Positions 47,306 through 56,166 are shown, counted from the stretch's first letter. The stretch: DNA of 64,000 bases from Caldimonas caldifontis (GCF_002930615.1 NZ_PSNX01000015.1:124001-188000); one strand, 5' to 3'. The notes: a model not told the origin generated them from the letters alone. A program made the numbers and translations.

Positions 47306-47956
47306 ATGACAAGCGTTCCCGACATCGCCACGCTCGCGGCACCGGCCTTCACGCAGGGCCTGGCCTTGAGCCTGGGCCTGATCGTGGCCATCGGCGCGCA
47401 GAACGCCTTCGTGCTGCGTCAGGGACTGAGGCGCGAGCACGTCGGCCCCGTGGTGGTGTTCTGCGCCGTGGCCGATGCGGTGCTGATCACGGCCGGGGTG
47501 CTGGGCATGGCCCAGGCCCTGGGAGAGCGCGCGGGGCTGGCGCAGGCCCTGGCCCTGGCGGGCGCCCTCTTCCTGGCCTGGTATGGCTGGCTCGCCCTGC
47601 GTCGGGCACGTCACCCCAGCCGCCTGCAGGCCGCGGCCGGTGGGGATGGCCTCAGCCGGGGAGCCGCCGTGGCACAGGCCGCGGCCTTCACGCTGCTCAA
47701 CCCGCATGTGTACCTCGACACCGTGCTGCTGGTGGGCAGCATCGGTGCGCAGCAGCCTGCCGCGACGCGAGGCTGGTTTGTGGCAGGCGCCTGCACCGCC
47801 AGCGTGGTGTGGTTCAGTCTGCTGGGCTTTGGCGCGCGCTGGCTGGCGCCTTGGTTCGCCCGGCCGCGGGCGTGGCAGATCCTGGACGGCCTGATCGGCC
47901 TGACGATGTGGACGCTGGCCGCGTTGCTGGTGCGGCATGCGCTGATCCCGCAGTGA
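47306..47956 (+). CDS. lysE: LysE/ArgO-type amino-acid exporter
   Basis: The 216-residue membrane protein has about six hydrophobic segments. It contains the family signature 'GLIVAIGAQNAFVLRQGLRR' and the 'FTLLNPHVYLDTVLL' motif of LysE/ArgO. It exports basic amino acids and is expected to be switched on by the divergent ArgP. The 73-base gap between the genes is AT-rich and should hold the ArgP site. Confidence 0.93.
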   Translation: MTSVPDIATLAAPAFTQGLALSLGLIVAIGAQNAFVLRQGLRREHVGPVVVFCAVADAVLITAGVLGMAQALGERAGLAQALALAGALFLAWYGWLALRRARHPSRLQAAAGGDGLSRGAAVAQAAAFTLLNPHVYLDTVLLVGSIGAQQPAATRGWFVAGACTASVVWFSLLGFGARWLAPWFARPRAWQILDGLIGLTMWTLAALLVRHALIPQ

Positions 47957-47982
47957 CGGCGGACCCCAGGCGCGGTACGGGG

Positions 47983-49275
47983 TCAGCCCAGCAACTGCCT
48001 CAGCCCCACCACCAGCCGATCGATCTCGGCGTCCGTGGTGTGCAAGCCCGGCGTCACCCGCACCACGTCGCCCGCCGCGGGGCCGCTGCGCTGCACGGTG
48101 AACACGCCGTGGTGCTCCAGCAGCGCGCGGGCCAGGGCCTGGTTGTCGGCTGTCGAGGTGCGCCCGGCCAGGCGGAACGACGTGATGCCCGCCACCATGC
48201 CGGGTTCGTCGGGCGTGAGGATCTGCATGCCCGGCAGCGTGCGGGCCGGCCCCACCCAGGCATCGCGCAGGTGGCGCAGGCGCGCGGCCTTGTGCGCCAC
48301 GCCGATGGTCTCGTGCCAGTCGAGCGCCGCGGGCAACGTCAGCCAGGCCGCGAAGTTGGGCGTGCCGCCATAGAGCCGGCTGCGGATGTCGTCGGCGCCG
48401 AAGTCCAGCCCCGCAAAAGGCGCCTCGATGGCGTCGAGCCGGTCGCGCCGGATGTAGAGCACCGCGCAGCCCAGGGGCGCGCCCACCCACTTGTGCAGGT
48501 TGAAGGCGGCGAACGGTGCGCCCAGGTCGGGCGCGTCGAATGCCATCTGCCCCCAGGAATGCGCCGCATCCACCACCACGTCGGCGCCGGCCGCCTCGAT
48601 CATCGTGGTGAGTTCGCGCACCGGCATCACCAGGCCGGTGCTGTGACTCACGTGGGTGAGCAGCACCAGGCGCACGCGTGGGTGGTCGTGCAGGGCCTGG
48701 CGGTAGGTGGCCAGCACCGCCTCACGCGTGGCAGGCTCGGGGATGGCCAGCCGCACCGCGTTCACGCCGCGGCGCTCGCGCAGGAAGGCCATGGCCGCGC
48801 GCATCGCGGGGTAGTCGAGATCGCAGTACAGCACCGTGTCACCAGCGGCCAGGCCACGGTAGCCCTGGATCAGCACCTGCATCGCCTCGCTGGCGCCGCG
48901 CACCAGCACCAGTTCGTCGTGCCCACAGCCCAGCGACCGTGCCACACGCACCCGCAGGGCTTCCAGCGCCTGCGGCCACTCGCGGCGTACCCAATGGGCG
49001 TTGTGGTGGTTGATGAAGGTGGTCAGGCGCTCGTACTCGGCCTTCACCGGCTCGGCCATCGGGCCCCAGAAGCCGTTCTCCAGATTGACCGGCTCGCGGG
49101 CCACGTCATAGTAGCGATGAACCTGTGACCACCAGCCCTCGTCGGCCGTCGGTGCGGCGGGGCGTGAGGCTTGCAAGGTGGCGAGCGCTTCACGGAAGGC
49201 AGGCGCACGCTGGTCCAGGTCGAGCACGGCGGGCATGGGTGGGTTTGCAGGCTTGGAGAGCAGCCCATTGTGCAT
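47983..49275 (-). CDS. Class V aminotransferase (PLP-dependent)
   Basis: The protein has a fold-type I aminotransferase core with the PLP lysine in 'FNLHKWVGAPLG', the cofactor-ring aspartate in 'VVVDAAHSWGQ' and the phosphate-binding 'LVRGASEAMQ'. It resembles isopenicillin N epimerase or cysteine desulfurase relatives; the substrate is not predictable. Starts at 49293 (GTG), 49275 and 49236 are all possible and none has a clear ribosome binding site. It is divergent to the AMP nucleosidase gene. Confidence 0.83.
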   Translation of the reverse strand: MHNGLLSKPANPPMPAVLDLDQRAPAFREALATLQASRPAAPTADEGWWSQVHRYYDVAREPVNLENGFWGPMAEPVKAEYERLTTFINHHNAHWVRREWPQALEALRVRVARSLGCGHDELVLVRGASEAMQVLIQGYRGLAAGDTVLYCDLDYPAMRAAMAFLRERRGVNAVRLAIPEPATREAVLATYRQALHDHPRVRLVLLTHVSHSTGLVMPVRELTTMIEAAGADVVVDAAHSWGQMAFDAPDLGAPFAAFNLHKWVGAPLGCAVLYIRRDRLDAIEAPFAGLDFGADDIRSRLYGGTPNFAAWLTLPAALDWHETIGVAHKAARLRHLRDAWVGPARTLPGMQILTPDEPGMVAGITSFRLAGRTSTADNQALARALLEHHGVFTVQRSGPAAGDVVRVTPGLHTTDAEIDRLVVGLRQLLG

Positions 49276-49336
49276 GCGACGGTCCGTGGCCACGGGTTAC
49301 CGCCGGGATACAGTGGTGTTTGCCTTTCGGCTCACA

Positions 49337-50902
49337 ATGGCTCCGTTGATGTTGCATCCGAAAGCCCTGCCCGTGTCCCTGTTCACCCCGCCCTTCTTTG
49401 CTCCGGAACGCTTCAGCGACCCCGACCTGGCGCTTGCGCGCGTGACCCGCATCTACGACGAAAGCCTGGCCCACCTACGCGACGCGCTGCACCGCTTTGT
49501 GGGTGGCGATGATCTGGCCCAGCACGTGCGGGCCTGCTACCCCTACGTGCGCGTGCACACCGACACGGTGGCACGCGCCGACTCGCGCCTGTCGTATGGC
49601 TTCGTGGCGGGCCCAGGCACCTACGAGACCACGCTGACGCGGCCCGACCTCTACAGCGACTACTACCGCGAGCAGTTCCGCCTGCTGTTGCGCAACCATG
49701 GCGTCGAGCTGGAGGTGGGCACCAGCCACCAGCCCATCCCGGTGCACTTTGCCGTGGACAGCTCCGATCATGTCGAAGGCCAGCTCGACGCGGCCCGCCG
49801 CCTGCGCCTGCGCGACCTCTTCGACCTGCCCGACCTGGGTGCGATGGACGACGGCATCGCCAACGGCACACACGAGCCGGCCCCCGGCGAGCCGCACCCG
49901 CTGGCGCTGTTCACGGCACCGCGCGTGGACTACTCGCTGCACCGCCTGCGCCACTACACCGGCACCGCACCCGAGCACTTCCAGAACTTCGTGCTGTTCA
50001 CGAACTACCAGTTCTACATCGACGAGTTCGTGCGGCTGGGCCGCGAGCTGATGGCGCAGGCGCCCGACCAGGGGGCGCTGTTCACCGCGTCGAAGGACGC
50101 TGCGGCCGACGATGGCTACGTGGCGTTTGTGGAGCCCGGCAACGTGGTCACGCGCCGCCAGGGCGAGGCGCCCGAGCCCGAGGACGCGCTGGGCGCGCCG
50201 CCCCCGCGGCTGCCGCAGATGCCGGCCTACCACCTGGTGCGGCGCGACCGTGCGGGCATCACCATGGTCAACATCGGCGTGGGGCCCGCGAACGCCAAGA
50301 CCATCACCGACCACATCGCCGTGCTGCGCCCGCACGCGTGGATCATGCTGGGCCACTGCGCGGGCCTGCGCAACACGCAACAGCTGGGCGACTACGTGCT
50401 GGCCCACGGCTACGTGCGCGAAGACCACGTGCTGGACGAAGACCTGCCGCTGTGGGTGCCGATTCCTGCGTTGGCCGAGGTGCAGATCGCACTGCAGACC
50501 GCCGTGGCCGACATCACGCAGCTCAGCGGCTACGAGCTCAAGCGCATCCTGCGCACGGGCACCGTGGCCAGCACCGACAACCGCAACTGGGAACTGCTGC
50601 CGCACCGCACGCCCGAGCGTCGCTTCAGCCAGAGCCGCGCGGTGGCGCTGGACATGGAAAGCGCCACGGTGGCGGCCAACGGTTTCCGCTTCCGCGTGCC
50701 CTACGGCACCTTGCTGTGCGTGAGCGACAAGCCCCTGCACGGCGAGCTCAAGCTGCCGGGCATGGCCAACCAGTTCTACCGCGAACGGGTGGACCAGCAC
50801 CTGCGCATCGGCATCCGTGCGATCGAGATCCTGCGGGGGGAAGGGGTGGATCGGCTGCACAGCCGCAAGCTGCGCAGCTTCGCCGAGGTGGCGTTCCAGT
50901 AG
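49337..50902 (+). CDS. amn: AMP nucleosidase
   Basis: The 521-residue protein has an N-terminal AMP nucleosidase domain and a C-terminal nucleoside phosphorylase-like domain ('WIMLGHCAGLRNTQQLGDYVLA', split from about residue 335; 'AVALDMESATVAANGFRFRVPYGTLLCVSDKPLHGE' near the end). It splits AMP into adenine and ribose 5-phosphate and helps set adenylate pools. ATG 49337 or ATG 49349 could be the start; neither has a clear ribosome binding site, and the frame is open back to 49178. Confidence 0.9.
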   Translation: MAPLMLHPKALPVSLFTPPFFAPERFSDPDLALARVTRIYDESLAHLRDALHRFVGGDDLAQHVRACYPYVRVHTDTVARADSRLSYGFVAGPGTYETTLTRPDLYSDYYREQFRLLLRNHGVELEVGTSHQPIPVHFAVDSSDHVEGQLDAARRLRLRDLFDLPDLGAMDDGIANGTHEPAPGEPHPLALFTAPRVDYSLHRLRHYTGTAPEHFQNFVLFTNYQFYIDEFVRLGRELMAQAPDQGALFTASKDAAADDGYVAFVEPGNVVTRRQGEAPEPEDALGAPPPRLPQMPAYHLVRRDRAGITMVNIGVGPANAKTITDHIAVLRPHAWIMLGHCAGLRNTQQLGDYVLAHGYVREDHVLDEDLPLWVPIPALAEVQIALQTAVADITQLSGYELKRILRTGTVASTDNRNWELLPHRTPERRFSQSRAVALDMESATVAANGFRFRVPYGTLLCVSDKPLHGELKLPGMANQFYRERVDQHLRIGIRAIEILRGEGVDRLHSRKLRSFAEVAFQ

Positions 50903-50904
50903 GA

Positions 50905-50924
50905 GCGCGCCCGATCGGGCGCGC
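50905..50924. terminator. Palindrome between convergent amn and infA
   Basis: GCGCGCCCGATCGGGCGCGC is a perfect 20-bp palindrome 3 bases after the amn stop and 8 bases after the infA stop on the other strand. It probably works as a bidirectional hairpin terminator, although no T-tract follows. Confidence 0.45.
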
Positions 50925-50932
50925 CTGGAAGC

Positions 50933-51199
50933 TCAGCGGCTGTTCGGCCGGTAGGACGGACGCGGGCCGGAGGAACGCGTCTCGAGGTGACGGAAGGTGA
51001 TGCGGCCCTTGGAGAGGTCGTAGGGCGACAGCTCCAGCGAGACGTTGTCGCCCGCCAGGATGCGGATGTGGTGCTTGCGCATCTTGCCCGCGGTGTAGGC
51101 CACCAGGCTGTGGCCATTGTCCAGGGTCACACGGAAACGGGAATCGGGCAGCACTTCCTCGACCTTGCCGCGCATCTCGATGAGTTCTTCCTTGGCCAA
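50933..51199 (-). CDS. infA: Translation initiation factor IF-1 (88-residue variant, TTG start)
   Basis: The protein reads '[20 protein letters not shown]' and '[29 protein letters not shown]', the IF-1 OB fold, then a 16-residue basic tail ('[16 protein letters not shown]') longer than standard IF-1. The start codon is TTG at 51199 with AAGGAG five bases upstream; there is no ATG or GTG in range. Long IF-1 forms are common as second copies in betaproteobacteria. It follows a small gene by 38 bases on the same strand. Confidence 0.92.
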   Translation of the reverse strand: MAKEELIEMRGKVEEVLPDSRFRVTLDNGHSLVAYTAGKMRKHHIRILAGDNVSLELSPYDLSKGRITFRHLETRSSGPRPSYRPNSR

Positions 51200-51237
51200 A
51201 TCAACTCCTTGCTGGTGGATGAATCAATTTCAGAAAC

Positions 51238-51471
51238 TCAGGCCAGGAGGGCGCGCTGCGCCCACTCCCGGCCTTGCTCGGCTGCGTGGCGCAATGCGCC
51301 CTCGCGGGTATCGAATGACGCCGCAAAGCGGAACACGCGGTCGTGCGTGCCGGTGCCCCGACCACTGCGGATCGAGACGGATGCGGCAAACCCGCCGGCA
51401 TCGATGCGGCGGGACAGCGGTGAGACAAGGTACTTGCCCACCGCAAACGGTTGTTCACGGTTGGTCTTCAT
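51238..51471 (-). CDS. Small hypothetical protein upstream of infA (77 aa)
   Basis: ATG 51471 is preceded by AGGAA; an upstream ATG at 51498 is possible. The product ('MKTNREQPFAVGKYLVSPLS', 'VFRFAASFDTREGALRHAAE') is soluble and basic. No family with known function is recognised. It probably shares a transcript with infA, which would suggest a role under growth or cold-shock conditions. Confidence 0.7.
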   Translation of the reverse strand: MKTNREQPFAVGKYLVSPLSRRIDAGGFAASVSIRSGRGTGTHDRVFRFAASFDTREGALRHAAEQGREWAQRALLA

Positions 51472-51701
51472 GGAATTCCTGCACGGCCATACGGCCATGC
51501 GTTCAAACTTGGGTCGGAAGCGTCTCGATGCGCGGTGCGCAAGGAGCCATCCGGGATGGGGCTCGCCGGAGGAGAAGACTGACAGCCGGGGACCGAAAGC
51601 GGCTCGAAGGCCGGTCCTGGGCGAAACGCGCGGCGCGTGGGGCCAGCAGCGTGTCAGACGACGACTGCCGCGTCAGAGAGCAGGGCGCGACAGAAGCACG
51701 A

Positions 51702-51707
51702 ATTATA
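51702..51707 (-). promoter_or_regulatory. Consensus -10 hexamer TATAAT upstream of the infA operon
   Basis: The minus strand reads TATAAT at 51707-51702 in otherwise GC-rich DNA. It would give a leader of about 220 bases before the 77-residue gene. The -35 region is not consensus. A long leader would fit the cold-inducible genes that often contain IF-1 and cold-shock proteins. Confidence 0.4.
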
Positions 51708-51760
51708 CCCGCTTGGCCTGCCGCGTGCAGCACCACCCCCGCCACGGCGACAATGGAAGC

Positions 51761-52081
51761 ATGAACGATGACTCGCAGATCGAGGTGCCGCCCTCCTTCA
51801 TGGCCCTGTTCGTGGCGCCCGGGCGGATCAAGCCGCGCGAGCCCCTGGGCGTGATCGCCCAGCGCTACGAGCTGTGCGAGGACCTGGCCCAGATGCTCAC
51901 GGACACGGCCCGCACCAAGCTGTGGGAGCTGCATGCCACCGAGGCCGACGTGCTGGAGCGCATCGGCCAGGGGCTGGCCGCGGGGCCGCTGGACCTCACG
52001 CCGGACGAGGCCCGGTGGGTGCTGCGTCGGCTGGCCGAACTGCTGGGCTGGGACGGGGGTCCGGCCGATCGCGACACCTGA
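51761..52081 (+). CDS. Hypothetical protein (106 aa)
   Basis: ATG 51761 begins 'MNDDSQIEVPPSFMALFVAP'. The protein is helical and acidic ('EDLAQMLTDTARTKLWELHATEADVLERI'), ending 'LAELLGWDGGPADRDT'. The frame is open far upstream, but the sequence there is low-complexity and antisense to infA. It looks like a conserved betaproteobacterial protein of unknown role. Confidence 0.65.
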   Translation: MNDDSQIEVPPSFMALFVAPGRIKPREPLGVIAQRYELCEDLAQMLTDTARTKLWELHATEADVLERIGQGLAAGPLDLTPDEARWVLRRLAELLGWDGGPADRDT

Positions 52082-52090
52082 GCCGCGCGC

Positions 52091-53587
52091 TCAATCGTCC
52101 GGGTCGAACAGCCCCCCGGCCGGATGGGCCTTGTGCAGCGTGTGGGGCGCCGGCAAGGGCGCGGCCAGCAAGGCCGCCGCGTTGATCACGCCACTGCCGT
52201 ACTGGTCGGCCTCCTGAGCGGGCCACCGCCCCGGGGTGGCCGTCTGGCGGGCCAGCGCCTTGAAGGCCGCAGGAATGCGCCAGAGTTCTCCCGGCCCGTA
52301 GAAGGCCTTCAGTGCGGCCACACCGTGCCAGGCCAGCCACAGCGCTGCCACGCCCGAGCAGGTGGCCGTGGCGTACGAGGTGCCATCGCCATCGGCCTTC
52401 GGGTAGATCCGCTGAGCGGCCTGGCCGGCCGGCAAGGGCTCGGCCCGCACGCGACGGATCGCATCGGCCGGGCCGCACAGGTCGACGCAGGGCCCGCGCG
52501 CGGCCGCCCGCCAGGGCTTGAGGCCCGGCCCCACACCACCCATCGTGATGCAGCGGTTGTAGCGGCCGGGGTAGATCACCTCGCCCCAGTACTGGCCGGC
52601 GGCACAGGCCACGATCACGCCATGCTCGTAGGCATGGTCGAGCGCCGACGACAGGTGCCGGCTGCCAAAGAGCGCGCCCAGCGAGATGTTCACCACGTGG
52701 CAGCCGGCGTCGACGGCATGGCGGATGGCCCGCCCGATCTCGGCCTTCACGTGGTCCACGATGACCGAATCGGTCACCCGGAAGGGCACCACCGTCACCC
52801 CCGGCGCCACCCCGTAGAAGGGGCGGGGGTCCAACCCCACCGCGAAGCCGGCGATGGCGCCACTGATGCGTGTGCCATGGCCGGGAAAGCCCACGAGCCA
52901 CTCGTCGCGCGGGTCGTCCCAGGGCAAGGCGCGTTGCGGGCGGTCCCAGTAGTCGTGGCCATCGGCCGGCTTCACGGTGCCGCTGGCCCCGCCTTGCCAG
53001 CCCAGGGCCGCATGTTCGGTGTAGCCGGTGTCGATGTGACCGATGCGGATGTCCTGCCAGGGCAAGGCCGCCTGGAAGCGCGGGTCGCCGGCGAACATGG
53101 CCCAGGCCGACACGACGTTGGCGCCGCGCGCGTCGAGGTGCCAGTCGTAGGGGCCCTGGAAGTCCTGGGGCAGCAAGGGGGCCCCCGCCGCGGCGGGGGC
53201 CGGTCCCGCGGCAGCGGCGGCCCGGGTGAGCTTGGGCGTGCCCAGCACCTCGCCGTCCACCACGGCCACGCCCCGCTGCAGCAGGTGAAAGAGCGCGTCG
53301 CGGCTGAGCGCGTTCACCGCCAGCGCGCCCCAGTCGCGCAGGCATTGCTCCCAGGCGGCATCGCTGGCCAGGCCCGGGCGCTGGCGCAGCACCGCCTCCA
53401 GCACCTGCGGCACCACATAGACATCGCGCGCATGCGCCGGCGTCAGCGCACCCAGCGTGCCGGCGTCGCCCAGGGCCTCCTGCAGCCGGCGCAGGAAGCG
53501 CTGGCAGGCGGTGGGAGAGGCCGGCAGCTGCACCACCGTGACGTTGCCGTAGGCCAGTTCCGCATCGCGTGGACCCAGGTCGCTCAT
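52091..53587 (-). CDS. Subtilisin-like serine protease (S8)
   Basis: The 498-residue enzyme shows the subtilase triad: Asp in 'RIGHIDTGYT', His in 'GHGTRISGAIAG' and Ser in 'GTSYATATCSGVAAL'. The oxyanion Asn is expected near 'HVVNISLGAL'. No signal peptide is obvious, so it may be cytoplasmic or exported by another route. GAGGAGG precedes ATG 53587; the frame is open to 53758. Its own substrate is unknown. Confidence 0.88.
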   Translation of the reverse strand: MSDLGPRDAELAYGNVTVVQLPASPTACQRFLRRLQEALGDAGTLGALTPAHARDVYVVPQVLEAVLRQRPGLASDAAWEQCLRDWGALAVNALSRDALFHLLQRGVAVVDGEVLGTPKLTRAAAAAGPAPAAAGAPLLPQDFQGPYDWHLDARGANVVSAWAMFAGDPRFQAALPWQDIRIGHIDTGYTEHAALGWQGGASGTVKPADGHDYWDRPQRALPWDDPRDEWLVGFPGHGTRISGAIAGFAVGLDPRPFYGVAPGVTVVPFRVTDSVIVDHVKAEIGRAIRHAVDAGCHVVNISLGALFGSRHLSSALDHAYEHGVIVACAAGQYWGEVIYPGRYNRCITMGGVGPGLKPWRAAARGPCVDLCGPADAIRRVRAEPLPAGQAAQRIYPKADGDGTSYATATCSGVAALWLAWHGVAALKAFYGPGELWRIPAAFKALARQTATPGRWPAQEADQYGSGVINAAALLAAPLPAPHTLHKAHPAGGLFDPDD

Positions 53588-53715
53588 GCTCGCCTCCTCG
53601 TCAGGACGATGTGCCGCGGGTGCATGGTGACACCAGCGCCTCGCAAGCACATCCTCCAAGAGGGGGATGGGGCCTTCCAGGCCTTGGACTTGTGCCGCCG
53701 CGGCGCCCCCCAAAA

Positions 53716-53739
53716 TACACACATTAGCGTACACACATT
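53716..53739 (+). promoter_or_regulatory. Direct repeats TACACACATT upstream of vapB
   Basis: TACACACATT occurs at 53716-53725 and 53730-53739, a 14-bp period, ending ten bases before the vapB ATG. VapB-VapC complexes usually repress their own promoter, so these are candidate operators. Confidence 0.5.
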
Positions 53740-53748
53740 GAGGTGGCC

Positions 53749-54012
53749 ATGAACGCACTCACCACCCGCGTCTTCAACAACGGCAACAGCCAGGCCGTGC
53801 GCATTCCCGCCGAATTCCGCCTCGACACCGACCGCGTGACCATCTCACGCAACGAGCAGGGCGACCTGGTCATCCACCCCTTGCGAGCCCAGCGGGGCGC
53901 GTCCCTGCTCCAGGCCCTGGATGAACTGAGGGGTGTGGACGATGCCTTCATCGCCGCCCTGGAAGCCGAGCAGGACCACCCGCTGCCGATGCAGGAGCGC
54001 GAAGGCCTGTGA
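53749..54012 (+). CDS. vapB: VapB-type antitoxin (SpoVT/AbrB domain)
   Basis: The 87-residue protein begins 'MNALTTRVFNNGNSQAVRIP', the AbrB-type DNA-binding domain, and ends with an acidic helix that should bind the toxin. GAGG precedes ATG 53749. Its stop overlaps the vapC GTG (GTGA). Confidence 0.9.
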   Translation: MNALTTRVFNNGNSQAVRIPAEFRLDTDRVTISRNEQGDLVIHPLRAQRGASLLQALDELRGVDDAFIAALEAEQDHPLPMQEREGL

Positions 54013-54419
54013 TCTACCTGCTCGACACCCACATCCTGATTGACCTGATCAAGAACCACCCACCCGCCGTGGCGCAGCGCGTGGATGCGATGTCGGAGGA
54101 CGACCGGCTGTGCATGTCCTTCATCACCTGGGCCGAACTGCTGAAGGGCGCAGAGCGAAGCACCCGCAAGCCGGAGGTGCTGCGCGCCCTGGACAATCTC
54201 GCCCGGCAGGTGCCGGTGATCTACCCTTCGGCCCCTGCCATCTGCCGCCACTACGCCGTTCAGGCCACCCGGCTGAAAGACGCCGGCACGCCCATTGGAG
54301 CCAACGACCTGTGGATTGCCTGCCACGCGCTGGCCGAAGGCGCCACCTTGGTGACCCACAACACCCGCAAGTTTCAGCGGGTCGAAGGGCTTCGGATCGA
54401 GGACTGGGTGACGTCCTGA
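54009..54419 (+). CDS. vapC: VapC-type toxin (PIN-domain ribonuclease)
   Basis: The 136-residue PIN domain has the acidic metal ligands D6 ('LLDTHIL'), E43 ('WAELLKG') and D100 ('GANDLWIA'), with N118 in 'THNTRKF'. VapC toxins cut specific tRNAs or rRNA when freed from VapB. The GTG start overlaps the vapB stop, the usual coupling. The residue pattern suggests an active toxin. Confidence 0.92.
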   Translation: MIYLLDTHILIDLIKNHPPAVAQRVDAMSEDDRLCMSFITWAELLKGAERSTRKPEVLRALDNLARQVPVIYPSAPAICRHYAVQATRLKDAGTPIGANDLWIACHALAEGATLVTHNTRKFQRVEGLRIEDWVTS

Positions 54420-54428
54420 AGAGGCTCA

Positions 54429-54776
54429 TCAAGCCCGTAGGATCTTCTCCATCGCCCGGCCCTTGGCCAGCTCGTCCACCAGCTTGTCGAGGGTGCGGAT
54501 CTTGCGCATCAGCGGGTCTTCCACTTCCTCCACCCGCACGCCACACACCACGCCCTTGATCAGCGCCACGTTCGGATGCAGCGCCGGGGCCTGGTCGAAG
54601 AAGGCCTGGAAATCCACCCCCGCCTCCACCTGCCGCTGCAGGCCCTTCGCGTCATAGCCCGTGAGCCAGCAGATGATGCGATCCACCTCGTCCTTCGTGC
54701 GGCCCTTGCGCTCGGCCTTGTTGACGTAAAGCGGGTAGACCTTGGCGAAGGGGGTGGTGAAGATGGGGTGGGGCAT
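54429..54776 (-). CDS. DUF2200 domain-containing protein
   Basis: The 115-residue protein reads '[20 protein letters not shown]' and '[21 protein letters not shown]', the DUF2200 signature. GGAGGAG precedes ATG 54776. Function is unknown. It lies between vapBC and the nuclease pair in the accessory patch. Confidence 0.85.
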   Translation of the reverse strand: MPHPIFTTPFAKVYPLYVNKAERKGRTKDEVDRIICWLTGYDAKGLQRQVEAGVDFQAFFDQAPALHPNVALIKGVVCGVRVEEVEDPLMRKIRTLDKLVDELAKGRAMEKILRA

Positions 54777-54864
54777 GGACTCCTCCGCTATCACTCTGGC
54801 TGCTGAACACTGGGGCAAGAACGGCGTCGAGCCTGGACCACCGCCTCACGCCACGCGAACTCAG

Positions 54865-55257
54865 TCATGGACCGGCGACTGTTCGCTCAGGACCGCCGAG
54901 GTGCCACCAAACCAAATAGACGGCCAAGGGGACGGCCGCCACGTAGACGAAGAACACCCAGTAGAACGCGAGCGCACAAACCAGGCCGCTGAGCGTGCCA
55001 GCGATGAGCCACATCCAATGGCAGCGTCGGCCTTGGATCCAGCGCGCCGTCATCACCGCCAGACACAACCAGGCAACAAGTGGGAGGACTGCGATAAGTC
55101 CTGCAGGCCCGACTCTGTCGCCTGCGAGAACCGAGCCAGCAAGCATCACTGACGAGAGAACGCCCACCCCGGCCAGTGACCAGGACACCAGGGCCACGGC
55201 AAATCTCTTGCTTGCTTGCGCGTCTCGCATGGCAGATGGCTTTCTGTGATCGATCAC
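54865..55257 (-). CDS. Hypothetical membrane protein (130 aa)
   Basis: Three or four hydrophobic helices are visible ('FAVALVSWSLAGVGVLSSVM', 'GLIAVLPLVAWLCLAVMTAR', 'FYWVFFVYVAAVPLAVYLVW'). GTG 55257 overlaps the HNH stop by four bases, so coupling is likely; ATG 55230 is an alternative. Family unknown. Confidence 0.6.
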   Translation of the reverse strand: MIDHRKPSAMRDAQASKRFAVALVSWSLAGVGVLSSVMLAGSVLAGDRVGPAGLIAVLPLVAWLCLAVMTARWIQGRRCHWMWLIAGTLSGLVCALAFYWVFFVYVAAVPLAVYLVWWHLGGPERTVAGP

Positions 55258-55571
55258 CGAGGCCGCTCCCGGATGGCATCCCTGACAACAGGCGCCGCCG
55301 CTTCAGGCGCGATCCCCCACGCCCGGCAGTAGTTCGAGCCGAGCCACAACTCGAGGTCTTTGGCACCTTTGCTGGCATTGCAGCCCACACAGCAAAGCGC
55401 AATGTTCTCTCGGGTCACGATGCGCGCATCGTTCACGATATGTTCCCAGCTTGCGCGTTCCCGGCGCACGGCCCCGTTTGCCACGAAGCGCACGCTGCAA
55501 TAGACGCACGCCTTGTCGCGCGCAATCACTTCACGTTCAAGCGATTCCGGGATGTTCCAGCGATTGGGCAT
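55254..55571 (-). CDS. HNH endonuclease domain protein
   Basis: The 105-residue protein has a CVYC pair, a 'SWEHIVNDARIVTRENIALCC' catalytic region and a CVGC pair followed by 'NASKGAKDL', the HNH fold with a structural zinc. The His before Ile-Val and the Asn at 'CNASKG' form the core. It is a single-domain nuclease of the kind found in mobile or defence loci. It is encoded directly after the DUF2726 gene. Confidence 0.85.
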   Translation of the reverse strand: MPNRWNIPESLEREVIARDKACVYCSVRFVANGAVRRERASWEHIVNDARIVTRENIALCCVGCNASKGAKDLELWLGSNYCRAWGIAPEAAAPVVRDAIRERPR

Positions 55572-55592
55572 CCTGAAGTCCCTGTAGAGGGG

Positions 55593-56132
55593 CTAGGCCG
55601 CTCTCTTGGCCTTTCCCGTTGTAGGTGCCAAGGCGGCAGGGGTGGGCGGCGCTGGCGTGAGCAGTTCGGTACGGATGGCCTCTTCATTCGGGAGCGAACG
55701 GACGTGCCAGCGAATGAGCCGAAGGCCGGCGTCGGCTGTGGCCTTGGACTTTTTCTCGTCTGTCTTGGCTCTCGAGCTCGACTCGTGCGACTTGTCATCG
55801 AGTTCGATTGCGGCGATGACGGTGAAGTCCTTCCCGCACACCACAAAGTCATAGCTCAACCGATTGATTCGGTTATTCCACTCGTGAAAGTTCGAGCCCT
55901 TCTTGACACCAAGAACGCGTGACACCTGAACCTGCGCAAGAACGACGTGCTCCGGCAGGGCACGAATGAGCCGGTGATACAGGACTTGCTCCGGCTGAGA
56001 CAAGGGTCGCTTGATGTAGAAGGGCCACGGGCCGCTCGGGCCGACATTCAGCAGACCAAGCTTCTTGAGGACGACGAGAGCGACTGCGATAAGGACGACG
56101 AGGACGACGAAGACAAGGACTAGGTATTTCAT
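55593..56132 (-). CDS. DUF2726 protein with membrane anchor, PD-(D/E)xK-like
   Basis: The 179-residue protein has one N-terminal membrane helix ('YLVLVFVVLVVLIAVALVVL') and a DUF2726 domain ('PLSQPEQVLYHRLIRALPEH', 'DFVVCGKDFTVIAAIELDDKSH'). The latter has the beta-hairpin E-x-D/K arrangement of restriction-endonuclease-like folds. The tail is alanine/proline-rich. Nuclease activity is not shown for the family. Its start lies 41 bases inside the boundary of an integron cassette. Confidence 0.78.
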   Translation of the reverse strand: MKYLVLVFVVLVVLIAVALVVLKKLGLLNVGPSGPWPFYIKRPLSQPEQVLYHRLIRALPEHVVLAQVQVSRVLGVKKGSNFHEWNNRINRLSYDFVVCGKDFTVIAAIELDDKSHESSSRAKTDEKKSKATADAGLRLIRWHVRSLPNEEAIRTELLTPAPPTPAALAPTTGKAKRAA

Positions 56133-56166
56133 AGGCGGTCAATGGTTCGCCATCTGGAGTTGTGCG

